From: Maricaulis sp. | Lineage (GTDB): Bacteria > Pseudomonadota > Alphaproteobacteria > Caulobacterales > Maricaulaceae | NCBI RefSeq assembly: GCF_017642925.1 | Contig: NZ_JAEPOL010000018.1 | Location: forward strand, 1-64,000 | Direction of reading: 5' to 3' | Length of the DNA stretch: 64,000 nucleotides | In this document: piece by piece, positions 35,975 through 45,087 of the stretch | How positions within the stretch are numbered: the first letter of the stretch is position 1 | Layout: every line of letters begins with the position of its first letter | Made by a program: the position numbers and the translations under genes | The notes under the pieces: generated by a model | What the model was told of the DNA's origin: nothing | What the model saw: only the letters and a program-made list of their open reading frames with translations | The model's database searches: none

Positions 35975-36145
35975 TGTCATCCCGGCCGGAAGCCCGCGCA
36001 GGCGGGTTGCAGGGCCGGGACCCATAAGCACTGGATTCACCCGGAAGCCGGCTCGATATCAGCGACATAGCGAGCTGGAGCTGCAGGAAGCGTATGGGTC
36101 CCGGACTTCCGCCCCGCCTTCGCGGGGCATTCATCCGGGATGACA
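35975..36145. repeat. Dispersed palindromic intergenic repeat, copy B (171 bp)
   Basis: The ends TGTCATCCCGG (35975-35985) and CCGGGATGACA (36135-36145) are identical to those of copy A at 15560-15727. Internal matches include GATATCAGCGACA, ATGGGTCCCGGACTT and CGCCC-rich stems. It separates the cobT operon end from the convergent amidohydrolase gene. Confidence 0.75.
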
Positions 36146-36172
36146 AAATAAGCAGACGCCGGCCTGTGCCGC

Positions 36173-37921
36173 CTACTCCGCGCGGTCCCAGACAATCTCC
36201 CCCTCGACCACCGTCATCACCGGTTCGACCTCGAGGATCTCCGCTTCGGGGATGGTCATGATGTCGGCGGAGAAGACGGTGAAGTCTGCGCGCTTGCCGG
36301 TCTCGATCGAGCCCAGCTCGTCCTCGCGGAAGGAGGCATAGGCCGGCCAGAGCGTGAAGAGTTTCAGCGCGTCGCTGCGCGAGAGGGCTTCCTCGGCATG
36401 CCAGTTCTCGCCCTGGAAACCGGAGAGATCGGCGCGTGCCGTGGCGGCATAGTATTCGATCCGCGGATCGCCCTGCTCGACCGGCGCATCCGATCCGCCG
36501 GTGATGTGTGCGCCGGCGTCCAGCAGGCTCTGCCAGGCATAGGCGCCTTCCAGCCGGTCATCGCCCAGCCGGTCCGGGGCGAAATGCAGATCGCCGATCG
36601 CGTGCGAGGGCTGCATCGACGCGATCACACCCAGTTCGGCAAAGCGGGGGATGTCGTCCGGGTGGACGATCTGGCTGTGCTCGTCGCGCCAGCGGTGCTC
36701 GGCCAGGGCGCGGTCTTCTGCGGGAACCTGGTCCAGCGCCTCGCCGACCCAGTCGAGCAACGAGCGATTGCCGCGGTCGCCGATGGCGTGGACATTCATC
36801 TGGATCCCGTCACGCAGGGCCTGGGTCATCATGCCCGTCGTCTCGTCCGCTTCCGCGATGCGCAGACCGGACGTGTCCGGCCGGTCGGAATAGGGCTCCA
36901 GCAGCGCCGCACCACGCGAGCCCAGTGCCCCGTCCATATAGAGTTTCACGGCCCGGGTGATGACGCGGCCATCATCGGCCACACGCGGCACGTCGCCGGC
37001 CGCCAGATCGGCATAGCCGTCCGGATTGATCGAGACATAGACGCGGATCGGCAGGCGGTCCGCTTGGGCGAGATCCTCGATCATCGCCACGTCGGACCAG
37101 GGCACGGACATGTCGTGTGCGCCGGTCCAGCCCAGGCTGGCGAGACGATCGGCGCCCTCGGCATAGGTGTCGGCACGCTCGGCTCCGGACGGCTGGGCGA
37201 CGAGTGCCTGGGCCGGGCCCATGGCGGTATCGATCAGCATGCCGGTCGGCTCGCCCGCTTCGTCGAACAGGATTTCCCCGCCTTCCGGCGCCCGCGAATC
37301 GCGATTGATCCCGGCAGCCCCCAGCGCGGCGGAATTGGCGACCAGCGCGTGGCCGTCGGCGCGGACCAGCACGACCGGATTGTCCGGCGACGCCGCATCC
37401 AGATCGTCCCGCGTCGGGAAGCGGCCCTCCGGCCAGTGGGTTTCGATCCAGCCACGCCCGAAGACGACATCGCCCGGCTGGGCCGCCTCGACCGCACCGG
37501 ACACACGCTCGACCAGCTCGGCGACCGAGACGACGTCGTCCAGATTGAGCAGGCGTTCACGCTGGCCGACGCCGAGCACATGGATATGGCTGTCGGTAAA
37601 GCCGGGATACATCGCGGCGCCATCCAGATCGACGAGGCGCGTGGCCTGCCCCACCCAGATATTGGCGCCGGCCCGCGGTCCGGCAAAGACGATGCGGCCG
37701 CCCTGGACAGCAACGGCCTCGACCATGGGGCGGGTATCGTCGGCGGTGTAGATGGGGCCGCCGAAGAAGACCATGTCGGCGGCGGGAATGCCGCCATCAT
37801 CCGGTGCAGGTTCGGCCGGGCGCGGTGTGGCCGGCGCCTCGGCGGCGGGCTCGCCGCTGCCGCAGGCGGCCAGTGCGAGTGCGCCGAACGCAGCGGCGAT
37901 TGCGGAAATCCTGTTCGTCAT
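36173..37921 (-). CDS. Amidohydrolase-family lipoprotein (YtcJ-like)
   Basis: A 582-residue secreted hydrolase. A lipobox LALAAC near residue 20 and an Ala/Pro/Glu-rich linker place it on the membrane. The metal-dependent hydrolase fold shows GFTDSHIH (first two His ligands), the NVHAIGDRGNRSLLDW segment, RDEHSQIV, GGSDAPVEQ (Asp) and TGKRADFTV at the end. Such YtcJ-type enzymes act on amides or cyclic substrates; the real substrate is unknown. A strong GGGGGGAGG site precedes the ATG at 37921. Confidence 0.9.
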   Translation of the reverse strand: MTNRISAIAAAFGALALAACGSGEPAAEAPATPRPAEPAPDDGGIPAADMVFFGGPIYTADDTRPMVEAVAVQGGRIVFAGPRAGANIWVGQATRLVDLDGAAMYPGFTDSHIHVLGVGQRERLLNLDDVVSVAELVERVSGAVEAAQPGDVVFGRGWIETHWPEGRFPTRDDLDAASPDNPVVLVRADGHALVANSAALGAAGINRDSRAPEGGEILFDEAGEPTGMLIDTAMGPAQALVAQPSGAERADTYAEGADRLASLGWTGAHDMSVPWSDVAMIEDLAQADRLPIRVYVSINPDGYADLAAGDVPRVADDGRVITRAVKLYMDGALGSRGAALLEPYSDRPDTSGLRIAEADETTGMMTQALRDGIQMNVHAIGDRGNRSLLDWVGEALDQVPAEDRALAEHRWRDEHSQIVHPDDIPRFAELGVIASMQPSHAIGDLHFAPDRLGDDRLEGAYAWQSLLDAGAHITGGSDAPVEQGDPRIEYYAATARADLSGFQGENWHAEEALSRSDALKLFTLWPAYASFREDELGSIETGKRADFTVFSADIMTIPEAEILEVEPVMTVVEGEIVWDRAE

Positions 37922-37988
37922 GACTGCCTCCCCCCGGACCTTCACGTCCGAAAACCGCGAGGAAGCTAGCGGCATGCCGCGCATACGA

Positions 37989-38018
37989 CAACGCCCGCTG
38001 CAGGAACAGCGGGCGTTG
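37989..38018. terminator. Hairpin downstream of rpmB
   Basis: A perfect 12-bp stem CAACGCCCGCTG/CAGCGGGCGTTG has a 6-base loop and lies 28 bp past the rpmB stop, read leftward. No T-run follows. It also lies in the upstream region of the amidohydrolase gene. Confidence 0.55.
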
Positions 38019-38045
38019 ATCGAATTCGGTCAAGTCCGGAAGCGC

Positions 38046-38330
38046 TTAAGCTGCCAGAGCCTTCTTCAGGTCGCGCTTGATCTTCAGGGCGCGGTCCGAG
38101 AGGCTCTCGTCGCGGGCCTTGAGGAGGAAGGCATCCAGGCCGCCGACATGGTCGACAGAGCGCAGCGCCTTCGCAGCGATGCGCAGCTTGAAGTTACGAC
38201 CCAGCTTTTCCGAAGCCAGTGTGACATCGCACAGGTTCGGCAGGAAACGGCGGCGGGTCTTGTTCTGAGCGTGGGACACATTGTTCCCCGTCATCACGCC
38301 CGTGCCGGTCAGTTCGCAGCGACGCGCCAT
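38046..38330 (-). CDS. rpmB: 50S ribosomal protein L28
   Basis: A 94-residue ribosomal protein. It begins [27 protein letters not shown], the standard L28 N-terminus, and continues [19 protein letters not shown] and the basic helix [11 protein letters not shown]. Position next to DUF3108 and the helicase gene matches many alphaproteobacteria. A good sigma-70 promoter lies 64-92 bp upstream. It is followed by a strong hairpin. Confidence 0.97.
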   Translation of the reverse strand: MARRCELTGTGVMTGNNVSHAQNKTRRRFLPNLCDVTLASEKLGRNFKLRIAAKALRSVDHVGGLDAFLLKARDESLSDRALKIKRDLKKALAA

Positions 38331-38393
38331 AGTCGCACCTTTCACATAGAATAATCCGTGCGCACCGATCTTGCGAGCGGCGCGAGAGCGGGC

Positions 38394-38422
38394 GAGATAA
38401 CGGAGCGGCGCGACGGCGTCAA
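38394..38422 (-). promoter_or_regulatory. rpmB promoter
   Basis: Read leftward, the -35 TTGACG (38417-38422), a 17-bp spacer and the -10 TATCTC (38394-38399) predict a leader of about 55-60 nt to rpmB. Confidence 0.6.
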
Positions 38423-38519
38423 GCTTGCTGCGTTCATCTTGCAGCCGGTTTTGTTCGGTTATTGCAGTTGTTATATCGGGGTCAAGCTGGCGGCGGTGCA
38501 TAGCCGAGGAGAGTTTTGA

Positions 38520-39332
38520 GTGAAAAACGCGTGGGTTATCGGAGCCATGGCGCTGGGCCTGACCGGCGCCGTGCCGGTTCTTGCAGCTGACGATGCCGCA
38601 GACAGTGCGGCAGGCAGCGGTCCGCTGGGCATCACCGTGCAGTATTCCGGCTCGGTCATGATCTTCCAGGTCGCCGATATCGTCGTGAACGGCCAGTTCG
38701 CCAATGACGATTACAGCGCCTCGGCGCGGCTGACGACGGCCGGGCTGGCCGCCCTGTTCTCCGATGCGGACATCGAGGCCGGCGTGTCCGGCTATCGCTA
38801 CGGCCCCCGGCTGCAGCCCTGGCGCTACAGCCACTACAATCATGCCAGCTCGAAGAACCGCACGGTCGGCATCGACTTCCCCGACGGGGTAGCCACGCCG
38901 GATATCGAGCCGCCCTTCGGCAATATGGGCGAACCGCCCGCCACGGCAGAAGAGCGCGCCGGCGCCGCCGATCCGCTCTCGACCCTGCTCGCCATCGGGC
39001 TGGGCGCTGCCTCCAGCAGCGATTCGCTGTGTGACGGCCAGCTGCCCGTCTTCGACGGCCGTGCCCGCTATAATCTGCGCTTCGAGGATGGCGGTACCGA
39101 GCGGGTCCGCACCCGGGCCTGGTCGGGCGATGCCCAGATCTGCCACGCCTATTACGAGCCGATCTCGGGCTATGAGGCCGATGAGTTTCCCGACGATGAC
39201 ACCATCTCCCATCCGATCACCTTCTGGATGGCGCCGGTGCATGGCGGCGATCTCTATGTCCCCGTGCGCATCCGGACGAATGCCGGCTTTGGCGGGGTGA
39301 CGATCACCGCCCGCTCGATCCAGGAAAGCTGA
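38520..39332 (+). CDS. Secreted DUF3108 protein
   Basis: A 270-residue protein with a signal peptide ending at VLAA (about residue 23). The DUF3108 pattern is present: an N-terminal [13 protein letters not shown] strand, the ADYSA-like [15 protein letters not shown] segment, [16 protein letters not shown], and a C-terminal [16 protein letters not shown]. The family is periplasmic and of unknown function. It starts with GTG at 38520 behind a good GAGGAG site. It is divergent from rpmB and precedes the helicase gene. Confidence 0.88.
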   Translation: MKNAWVIGAMALGLTGAVPVLAADDAADSAAGSGPLGITVQYSGSVMIFQVADIVVNGQFANDDYSASARLTTAGLAALFSDADIEAGVSGYRYGPRLQPWRYSHYNHASSKNRTVGIDFPDGVATPDIEPPFGNMGEPPATAEERAGAADPLSTLLAIGLGAASSSDSLCDGQLPVFDGRARYNLRFEDGGTERVRTRAWSGDAQICHAYYEPISGYEADEFPDDDTISHPITFWMAPVHGGDLYVPVRIRTNAGFGGVTITARSIQES

Positions 39333-39400
39333 TCCTGCATGCCGGGTGCCGGTGAGCAGCCTTGCGCTGCCCCCGGCGTCCGGCCTAAGGAGGGGGCGTC

Positions 39401-42004
39401 ATGTTGGCGCGCAATGACGGTCCCGGCCAGATAACGGCCGCGCTCGGACCGACCAATACCGGAAAGACACACCTCGCCGTCGAGCGGATGCTGGGCCGGT
39501 CCTCCGGGATGATCGGCCTGCCCCTGCGCTTGCTCGCGCGCGAAGTCTATGACCGGGTGGTGAAAACCAAGGGGCCGGCCGCCGTCGCGCTGATCACCGG
39601 CGAGGAAAAGATCGTGCCGGCCTCGGCGCGCTATTTCATCTGCACCGCCGAGGCCATGCCGGTGGAGAAACGCGTCGCCTTCGTTGCCATCGACGAGGTG
39701 CAGCTGGCCGCCGATCCGGAGCGCGGCCATGTCTTCACCGACCGCCTGCTGCGCGCCCGCGGCACCGAAGAGACCATGATCCTCGGCTCGGGCACGATGA
39801 CCCGGCTGATCCGTGAACTCGTGCCGCGCGCCGATACCGAGCATCGCGAGCGCTTCTCCCAGCTGAGCTATTCCGGCCCCGCCAAGCTGACCCGCCTGCC
39901 GCGCCGGTCGGCCGTCGTCGCCTTCTCGGCCGAGGCCGTCTACGCCATCGCAGAACTCCTGCGCCGGCGGCGGGGCGGGGCTGCGGTCGTGATGGGCGGT
40001 CTGTCACCACGCACCCGCAACGCCCAGGTCGAGCTCTACCAGTCCGGCGAAGTGGATTTCCTCGTCGCCACCGATGCCATCGGCATGGGGCTGAACATGG
40101 ATATCGACCATGTCGCCTTTGCCGAAAGCCGCAAGTTCGACGGCCGCCGCCGGCGCCGGCTGACCCCGGCCGAGCTGGGCCAGATCGCCGGGCGCGCGGG
40201 CCGTTTCCGCTCCGACGGCACATTCGGCGAGACCGCAGACTGCCGGCCGTTCGAGCCGGATGTCGTCGAGGCTGTGGAAGCGCACACATTCGCACCCGTG
40301 GAACGCCTGCGCTGGCGCAATCCCGATCTCGACGAGAGCTCGCTGGAAGCCCTGCAATACTCGCTCGGCAAACCCTCGCGCCATCCGGCGCTGGAGCGGG
40401 TCGGCGAAGCGATGGACGAGCGGGCCCTGGGCGTGCTGGCTGCCGACCGCGAGGTGCGCGAGCGCGCCACCGGCCGCGACGGGGTGAGCCGGCTGTGGGA
40501 TGCCTGCCGCCTGCCCGATTTCCGCAAGGCGACGCTGGACGCCCATGCCCGTCTGGTGAAATCGATCTACCTGCACCTGACCGGCCCCGGCAATCGCCTG
40601 CCCGACGACTGGCTGGCCGGTCATCTGGAGCGGCTGAACAAGACCTCCGGCGATGTCGACGCCCTGGCCTCGCGGCTCGCCTATGTGCGCACCTGGGCCT
40701 ATGCCGCGCACCGGGCCGACTGGACGCACGACCCCGATCACTGGCGCGGCCGCACACGGCAGATCGAGGACGCGCTGTCCGACGCCCTGCACGAACGGCT
40801 GATGCAGCGCTTCGTCGATCGCCGCACCAGTGCGCTGGTAAAAGGCCTGCGCGACGAGCGCGATCTGCTGGCCGGCGTATCGCACACGGGCGAGGTGACG
40901 GTGGAGGGTCATTTCGTCGGACGGCTTGACGGACTGACCTTCAGGCCCGATGCAGAGGGCCGCGAGCTGGCCGCCCGCACCCTGAAGTCCGCAGCGCTGA
41001 GAGCGTTGCGACCCGAAATCAACCGGCGCCTCGGCGCCCTGGCTAGGACAGACATGACAGACCTGACCTTCACCGATGATGGCCAGATCATCTGGAACGG
41101 CGAGACCGTGGCCCAGCTGATCCCCGGTCCCGGCCCGCTGAAGCCGGCGATCAAACTGGTCGGCGGCGATCTGGGAACGACGGAAGCCCAGACGGCCGCC
41201 CAATCGACGCTGGAAGCGCGCGTGCGCGAGCATATCGAGACGGTTCTGGCACCCCTGTTCAAGCTGCGCGAGGCCGGCCAGTCCGACGAGCTGCCCGGCC
41301 CGGCGCGCGGTGTTGCCTGGCGCCTGCACGAGGCCGGTGGTGCCCTCGCCCGCCTGACCATTTCCGAGGAAGTGCGCGCCCTGTCCCAGGACGAGCGCCG
41401 CGCCCTGCGCGCTGTCGGCGTGCGGATCGGCGAGCACATGGTCTATGTGCCCGAGCTCGTGAAACCCGCCCCGGCGCGGCTCAACGCCCTCCTGCAGGCG
41501 ATCGCGGCCGGGTCGACCGATATCAGCTGGCTGCCGGCTCCGGGCCTGACCTCGATCGCCAATGACCGCGGCCGGTCGCGCGCCGATTATGCGACCGTCG
41601 GCTTCTATCCCTGCGGTCCGCGCGCCGTGCGCTTCGACATGCTCGAACGCCTCGCCGATACGCTGCGCGATGCCCGCGCGGTCGATCAGGAACCCGGCTT
41701 CCCGCTGACCGCCGACATGACGGCGCTGCTGGGCTGTTCGGTCGAGGACCTGCGCGGCACGCTGACCACGCTCGGCTACAAGCGCATCCAGAAGGGCCCG
41801 GATCCGGAGAAGGCCGAAGGCGAGCGCTGGGACCGGCGCAAGCGGCGTCCCCAGGCCCGGCCCCGGCCGAAGCCGGCGGCCGCAACACCGCCGCCTGCCG
41901 ACAGCCCGTTTGCCGCTCTGGCCGCGCTGAATGTCGCCGGCGCGGGTTCCACGAACGGCCGCAAGCCGGCCCGCAAGCGTAGCCGCAAGGCCTCCAAGCC
42001 GTGA
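39401..42004 (+). CDS. SUV3-like superfamily 2 helicase
   Basis: An 867-residue RNA/DNA helicase. Walker A GPTNTGKT is near residue 16-23. The DEVQ box (IDEVQLAAD) replaces the usual DEAD. Later come ATDAIGMGLNMDI and the motif VI GQIAGRAGRF. The C-terminal third ends in a Pro/Arg/Lys-rich low-complexity tail. It resembles mitochondrial SUV3 and its alphaproteobacterial relatives, which act in RNA turnover. An AAGGAGGGGG ribosome-binding site precedes the ATG. Its stop overlaps the S4 gene start. Confidence 0.93.
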   Translation: MLARNDGPGQITAALGPTNTGKTHLAVERMLGRSSGMIGLPLRLLAREVYDRVVKTKGPAAVALITGEEKIVPASARYFICTAEAMPVEKRVAFVAIDEVQLAADPERGHVFTDRLLRARGTEETMILGSGTMTRLIRELVPRADTEHRERFSQLSYSGPAKLTRLPRRSAVVAFSAEAVYAIAELLRRRRGGAAVVMGGLSPRTRNAQVELYQSGEVDFLVATDAIGMGLNMDIDHVAFAESRKFDGRRRRRLTPAELGQIAGRAGRFRSDGTFGETADCRPFEPDVVEAVEAHTFAPVERLRWRNPDLDESSLEALQYSLGKPSRHPALERVGEAMDERALGVLAADREVRERATGRDGVSRLWDACRLPDFRKATLDAHARLVKSIYLHLTGPGNRLPDDWLAGHLERLNKTSGDVDALASRLAYVRTWAYAAHRADWTHDPDHWRGRTRQIEDALSDALHERLMQRFVDRRTSALVKGLRDERDLLAGVSHTGEVTVEGHFVGRLDGLTFRPDAEGRELAARTLKSAALRALRPEINRRLGALARTDMTDLTFTDDGQIIWNGETVAQLIPGPGPLKPAIKLVGGDLGTTEAQTAAQSTLEARVREHIETVLAPLFKLREAGQSDELPGPARGVAWRLHEAGGALARLTISEEVRALSQDERRALRAVGVRIGEHMVYVPELVKPAPARLNALLQAIAAGSTDISWLPAPGLTSIANDRGRSRADYATVGFYPCGPRAVRFDMLERLADTLRDARAVDQEPGFPLTADMTALLGCSVEDLRGTLTTLGYKRIQKGPDPEKAEGERWDRRKRRPQARPRPKPAAATPPPADSPFAALAALNVAGAGSTNGRKPARKRSRKASKP

Positions 42005-42312
42005 GCGAGGCGGGCAAGGCACAGCGGCTGGACGTCTGGCTGTGGCATGCCCGCCTGTTCAAGACCCGCACCCTGGCCACCCGTATCGTTGCGAAGGGGC
42101 AGATCCGCGTCGAAGCCGCCGGGACAACACGCCGGATCACCAAGGCTTCGGCCCTGGTTCGTGAGGGCGACACATTGACGCTCCCCCTGAATAATCAGAT
42201 TGTTCGGCTCGAAATTCTGGGTCTGGGCGAACGGCGCGGCCCGGCGGCCGAAGCCCGCCTGCTCTACCGCCGGCTCGACGAAGCCGGAGAGCCGTCCGAG
42301 CCCGCCGCCTAA
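42001..42312 (+). CDS. S4-domain RNA-binding protein (HslR-like)
   Basis: A 103-residue protein starting with GTG at 42001, overlapping the helicase stop (GTGA). The S4 motif RLDVWLWHARLFKTRTLATRIVAKGQIRVE (about 8-37) is typical of Hsp15/HslR, which rescues stalled 50S subunits in E. coli. The acidic Pro-rich end is short. Translational coupling to the SUV3-like helicase suggests the two handle RNA together. Confidence 0.92.
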   Translation: MSEAGKAQRLDVWLWHARLFKTRTLATRIVAKGQIRVEAAGTTRRITKASALVREGDTLTLPLNNQIVRLEILGLGERRGPAAEARLLYRRLDEAGEPSEPAA

Positions 42313-42348
42313 ATATGCCGATAAACCCGGACCTTAGAGGACCCGGCC

Positions 42349-42798
42349 ATGTTCGAATCCATCAAGCGTCTCTTCACCGCCGAGACGGGCGAATCCCATC
42401 CCGAACTCGATCCGCACGTCGCGGCGACGGCCCTGCTCGTCGAGGCCGCACTGGCCGATGGCATCTATGCCGACTGCGAGCAGGACCAGATCCGCGCCAT
42501 CCTGTCGGCGGCCTTCTCGATGCCCGAAGACAAGGCGGCCCGCGTGCTTGAACAGGCCGAGAGCCTGGCCGAGACTGCGGTCGATCATCACAGCTTCACC
42601 AAGGTGGTGAAGGCCTGTCTGGACAAGCAGGAACGCGTCGCCCTGGTGGAGCAGTTGTGGCGCGTCGCGCTGGCCGATGGCGAGAAATCGCCCTTCGAGG
42701 ACGCCTTCATCCGGCGCATCACGCCCCTGCTGGCCGTCGGCGACCGGGAGCGCGTCTTCGCCCGCTCGCGTGCAGAAGCGCACATGCGGCCCCGTTGA
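42349..42798 (+). CDS. TerB-like protein
   Basis: A 149-residue helical protein of the TerB/DjlA-N fold. The two metal-binding style motifs DPHVAATALLVEAALADGIYADCEQ and LVEQLWRVALADGEKSPFEDAF are the mark of the family. Solitary TerB proteins are common in alphaproteobacteria. Their role is unknown and is not specifically tellurite resistance. It follows the S4 gene by 36 bp, probably in the same operon. Confidence 0.9.
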   Translation: MFESIKRLFTAETGESHPELDPHVAATALLVEAALADGIYADCEQDQIRAILSAAFSMPEDKAARVLEQAESLAETAVDHHSFTKVVKACLDKQERVALVEQLWRVALADGEKSPFEDAFIRRITPLLAVGDRERVFARSRAEAHMRPR

Positions 42799-42862
42799 CA
42801 AAACCGCGCCTGCGGCCCATGTCCCGCCGGCATACCTGCCCCGTCCATGAAATCCGGCTGCC

Positions 42863-43204
42863 ATGACCTATATCGTCACTGACGCCTGCGTGCGCTGCAA
42901 ATATACCGATTGTGTCGAAGTCTGCCCCGTCGACTGCTTCTACGAGGGCGAGAATTTCCTCGTCATCCATCCGGACGAGTGCATTGATTGCGGCGTCTGC
43001 GAACCGGAGTGCCCGGTCGAGGCGATCAAGCCGGACACCGAGGACGATCCGGACGGCAAGTGGCTGGCCGTGAACTCGAAATTCGCCGAGATCTGGCCGA
43101 ACATCACGGTGCGCAAGGATCCGCCCGCCGACGCCGACGCGATGGCCGAGGAAGACGGCAAGTACGAGAAGTACTTCTCCGAAAAACCCGGATCGGGCGA
43201 CTAG
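42863..43204 (+). CDS. fdxA: 7Fe ferredoxin FdxA
   Basis: A 113-residue electron carrier. Cys9, Cys17 and Cys50 probably hold a [3Fe-4S] cluster, and Cys21, Cys40, Cys43 and Cys46 a [4Fe-4S] cluster; Cys12 and Cys25 are additional. The sequence [18 protein letters not shown] is the classic cluster motif. The acidic C-terminal half is typical of FdxA. fdxA followed by carD is conserved among alphaproteobacteria. Confidence 0.96.
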   Translation: MTYIVTDACVRCKYTDCVEVCPVDCFYEGENFLVIHPDECIDCGVCEPECPVEAIKPDTEDDPDGKWLAVNSKFAEIWPNITVRKDPPADADAMAEEDGKYEKYFSEKPGSGD

Positions 43205-43218
43205 CCGCGCCGGGTTAA

Positions 43219-43236
43219 CCAAACGCTACCGTTTGG
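43219..43236 (+). terminator. Hairpin after fdxA
   Basis: The 7-bp stem CCAAACG/CGTTTGG has a 4-base loop and lies 14 bp past the fdxA stop. An AAATTT stretch follows instead of a T-run. Confidence 0.45.
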
Positions 43237-43426
43237 AAATTTCCGTAGTTTGTGATATGTTCCACAGATTGATGGGCAGTGCATGTGGCGCTGCCCGCTT
43301 TTCTGTGCGGTGGCTTGCACGCAGGATTAGTCGATCTCGGAGCCGGGTGGGTGCCGGAACAACTTCGGGAGCGATGTGCGTGCTATTGGATGCCACCGGC
43401 AAGGAAGGCCCAACCAGAGAGCATCC

Positions 43427-43945
43427 ATGACGAAAAAAACCGCCAACGACAACAAGTCTTTCAAGCAAGGCGACTTTATCGTGTACCCGGCCCACGGTGT
43501 CGGTCAGGTCACGGGCGTTGAGAAGGATACGGTCGCGGGTTTCGACATCGAAGTCTACGTCGTCACGTTCGAACAGGATAAAATGACGCTGCGCGTGCCG
43601 ACCGCCAAAGCCGACGTGTCGGGTATGCGCCCGCTGTCCAGCGACCGCATCGTGAAGGACGCGATGAAGACGCTGAAGGGCAAGGCCAAGGTGAAGCGCA
43701 CCATGTGGAGCCGCCGGGCACAGGAATACGAAGCGAAGATCAATTCGGGCGACCTGATCATGATCGCCGAAGTCGTTCGCGACCTGCACCGTGCAGAAGA
43801 CCAGCCCGAGCAGTCCTATTCCGAACGTCAGCTCTATGAATCCGCGCTGGACCGCATGGTCCGCGAACTGGCTGCCGTCGAGAATATCGAGCACGACAAG
43901 GCCCGTGAAATGCTGTCGGTCTCGCTGGCCAAGAAAGCCGCCTGA
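43427..43945 (+). CDS. carD: CarD-family transcription factor
   Basis: A 172-residue protein. An N-terminal RNA-polymerase-interacting Tudor-like domain (FKQGDFIVYPAHGVGQV, about 10-65) precedes a helical DNA-binding domain with TMWSRRAQEYEAKINSGDL. CarD stabilises the open promoter complex and controls ribosomal and stress genes. The ATG at 43427 begins the usual short basic leader MTKKTANDN. It has a 222-bp upstream region for its own promoter and a strong terminator after it. Confidence 0.95.
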   Translation: MTKKTANDNKSFKQGDFIVYPAHGVGQVTGVEKDTVAGFDIEVYVVTFEQDKMTLRVPTAKADVSGMRPLSSDRIVKDAMKTLKGKAKVKRTMWSRRAQEYEAKINSGDLIMIAEVVRDLHRAEDQPEQSYSERQLYESALDRMVRELAAVENIEHDKAREMLSVSLAKKAA

Positions 43946-43973
43946 TCCGTCACACATTGCAACGCCCAGACAG

Positions 43974-43999
43974 ACGCCCGGCTCCGGCCGGGCGTTTTT
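43974..43999 (+). terminator. Rho-independent terminator of carD
   Basis: The stem CGCCCGG/CCGGGCG (43975-43994) with a 6-base loop is followed by TTTTTCTTT. It lies 29 bp after the carD stop. Confidence 0.85.
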
Positions 44000-44093
44000 C
44001 TTTATGCATCCGCTGCGGCAGCACTGCCCCCTGCCCGGCCCGGTGATCCGCTCCGCTCCGCCCGCCGTATGAGACGGTGAGGAGGATGTGAGG

Positions 44094-45005
44094 ATGCCTG
44101 CAACCCGGACTGCCCCCGAGACAACCGCCGCCCCGCGCCAGCGCGACGCCGGCGAACAGCGCTTTGTCAAAACCGCCATGGCGGTGCCGCTCCTGTCACG
44201 CGAGGAAGAGCAAGAGCTCGCCCGCCGCTGGGCCGAGCATCGCGACGAGGCTGCTCTCCACCGGCTGACCGAGGCTCATATGCGCCTTGTCGTTGCCACG
44301 GCCGCCCGCTTCCGGCGCTACGGCCTGCCCTTCTCCGACCTGATCCAGGAAGGCAATATCGGCCTGATGAAAGCAGCGGAGCGGTTCGATCCCTCCCGCG
44401 ATGTCCGCTTTTCCACCTATGTGACCTGGTGGGTGCGCTCCTGCATCCAGGACTATGTGCTGCGCAACTGGTCGATCGTGCGCACCGGCACGACCTCGGC
44501 CCAGAAATCCCTCTTCTTCAACCTGCGCCGCATCCGCGCCCGCACGGGCGATGTCGATGGCGGCGGGCTGACGCCGGAGAACCGCCGCCTGATCGCCGAG
44601 GAGCTGAAGGTGCGCGAGGAGGATGTAGACATGATGGCCTCGCGCCTGAGCGCCGTCGACCGGTCACTCAACGCGCCGGTCGGCGAAGAGGACCAGATGC
44701 AGTGGCAGGACCTGCTGGTGGACGAGACCTGTGCGCCCGAGGACGAGGTGATGGACCGCACCGACAGCGAGCGCCGCAAGGCGTGGCTGGGCCAGGCCAT
44801 CGACACGCTGAACCCGCGCGAACAGCTGATCATCCGTGAGCGCCGTCTCAGTGAGGAAGGCTCGACCCTGGAAATGCTGGGCGACCGCCTGGGTATTTCC
44901 AAGGAGCGCGTCCGCCAGATCGAGACTGCAGCGCTGGACAAGATCCGCCGCGCCCTGACCGAACGCCACGGCGATCCGGCTACCTGTGGACTGATCCCGA
45001 ACTGA
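44094..45005 (+). CDS. rpoH: RNA polymerase sigma-32 factor (RpoH paralogue)
   Basis: A 303-residue sigma-70-family factor. Region 2 has DLIQEGNIGLMKAAERFDP and STYVTWWVRSCIQDYVL, and the RpoH box reads KSLFFNLRRIR. Region 4 is ISKERVRQIETAALDKIRRAL. It directs the heat-shock or, for RpoH2-type copies, oxidative-stress regulons. The diverged RpoH box (QKSLFFN) and acidic linker favour an RpoH2-like paralogue. The ATG at 44094 is 8 bp from GGAGG; a GTG at 44088 is possible. It is downstream of carD as in related genomes. Confidence 0.92.
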   Translation: MPATRTAPETTAAPRQRDAGEQRFVKTAMAVPLLSREEEQELARRWAEHRDEAALHRLTEAHMRLVVATAARFRRYGLPFSDLIQEGNIGLMKAAERFDPSRDVRFSTYVTWWVRSCIQDYVLRNWSIVRTGTTSAQKSLFFNLRRIRARTGDVDGGGLTPENRRLIAEELKVREEDVDMMASRLSAVDRSLNAPVGEEDQMQWQDLLVDETCAPEDEVMDRTDSERRKAWLGQAIDTLNPREQLIIRERRLSEEGSTLEMLGDRLGISKERVRQIETAALDKIRRALTERHGDPATCGLIPN

Positions 45006-45027
45006 TCCAGAACTCGATCCCGGCGAC

Positions 45028-45049
45028 GCCTGCCGGTGACGGCAGGCGG
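45028..45049. terminator. Bidirectional hairpin between rpoH and the nuclease-like gene
   Basis: The 8-bp stem CGCCTGCC/GGCAGGCG has a 6-base loop. It lies between two convergent genes. Confidence 0.5.
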
Positions 45050-45087
45050 ACGGCTGGTCTTTCACACGCCGCACACGGCCGACCGTA

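Noticed and set aside
42349-42798. Tellurite resistance
   Set aside because: A lone TerB-like protein without the ter operon does not indicate tellurite resistance.
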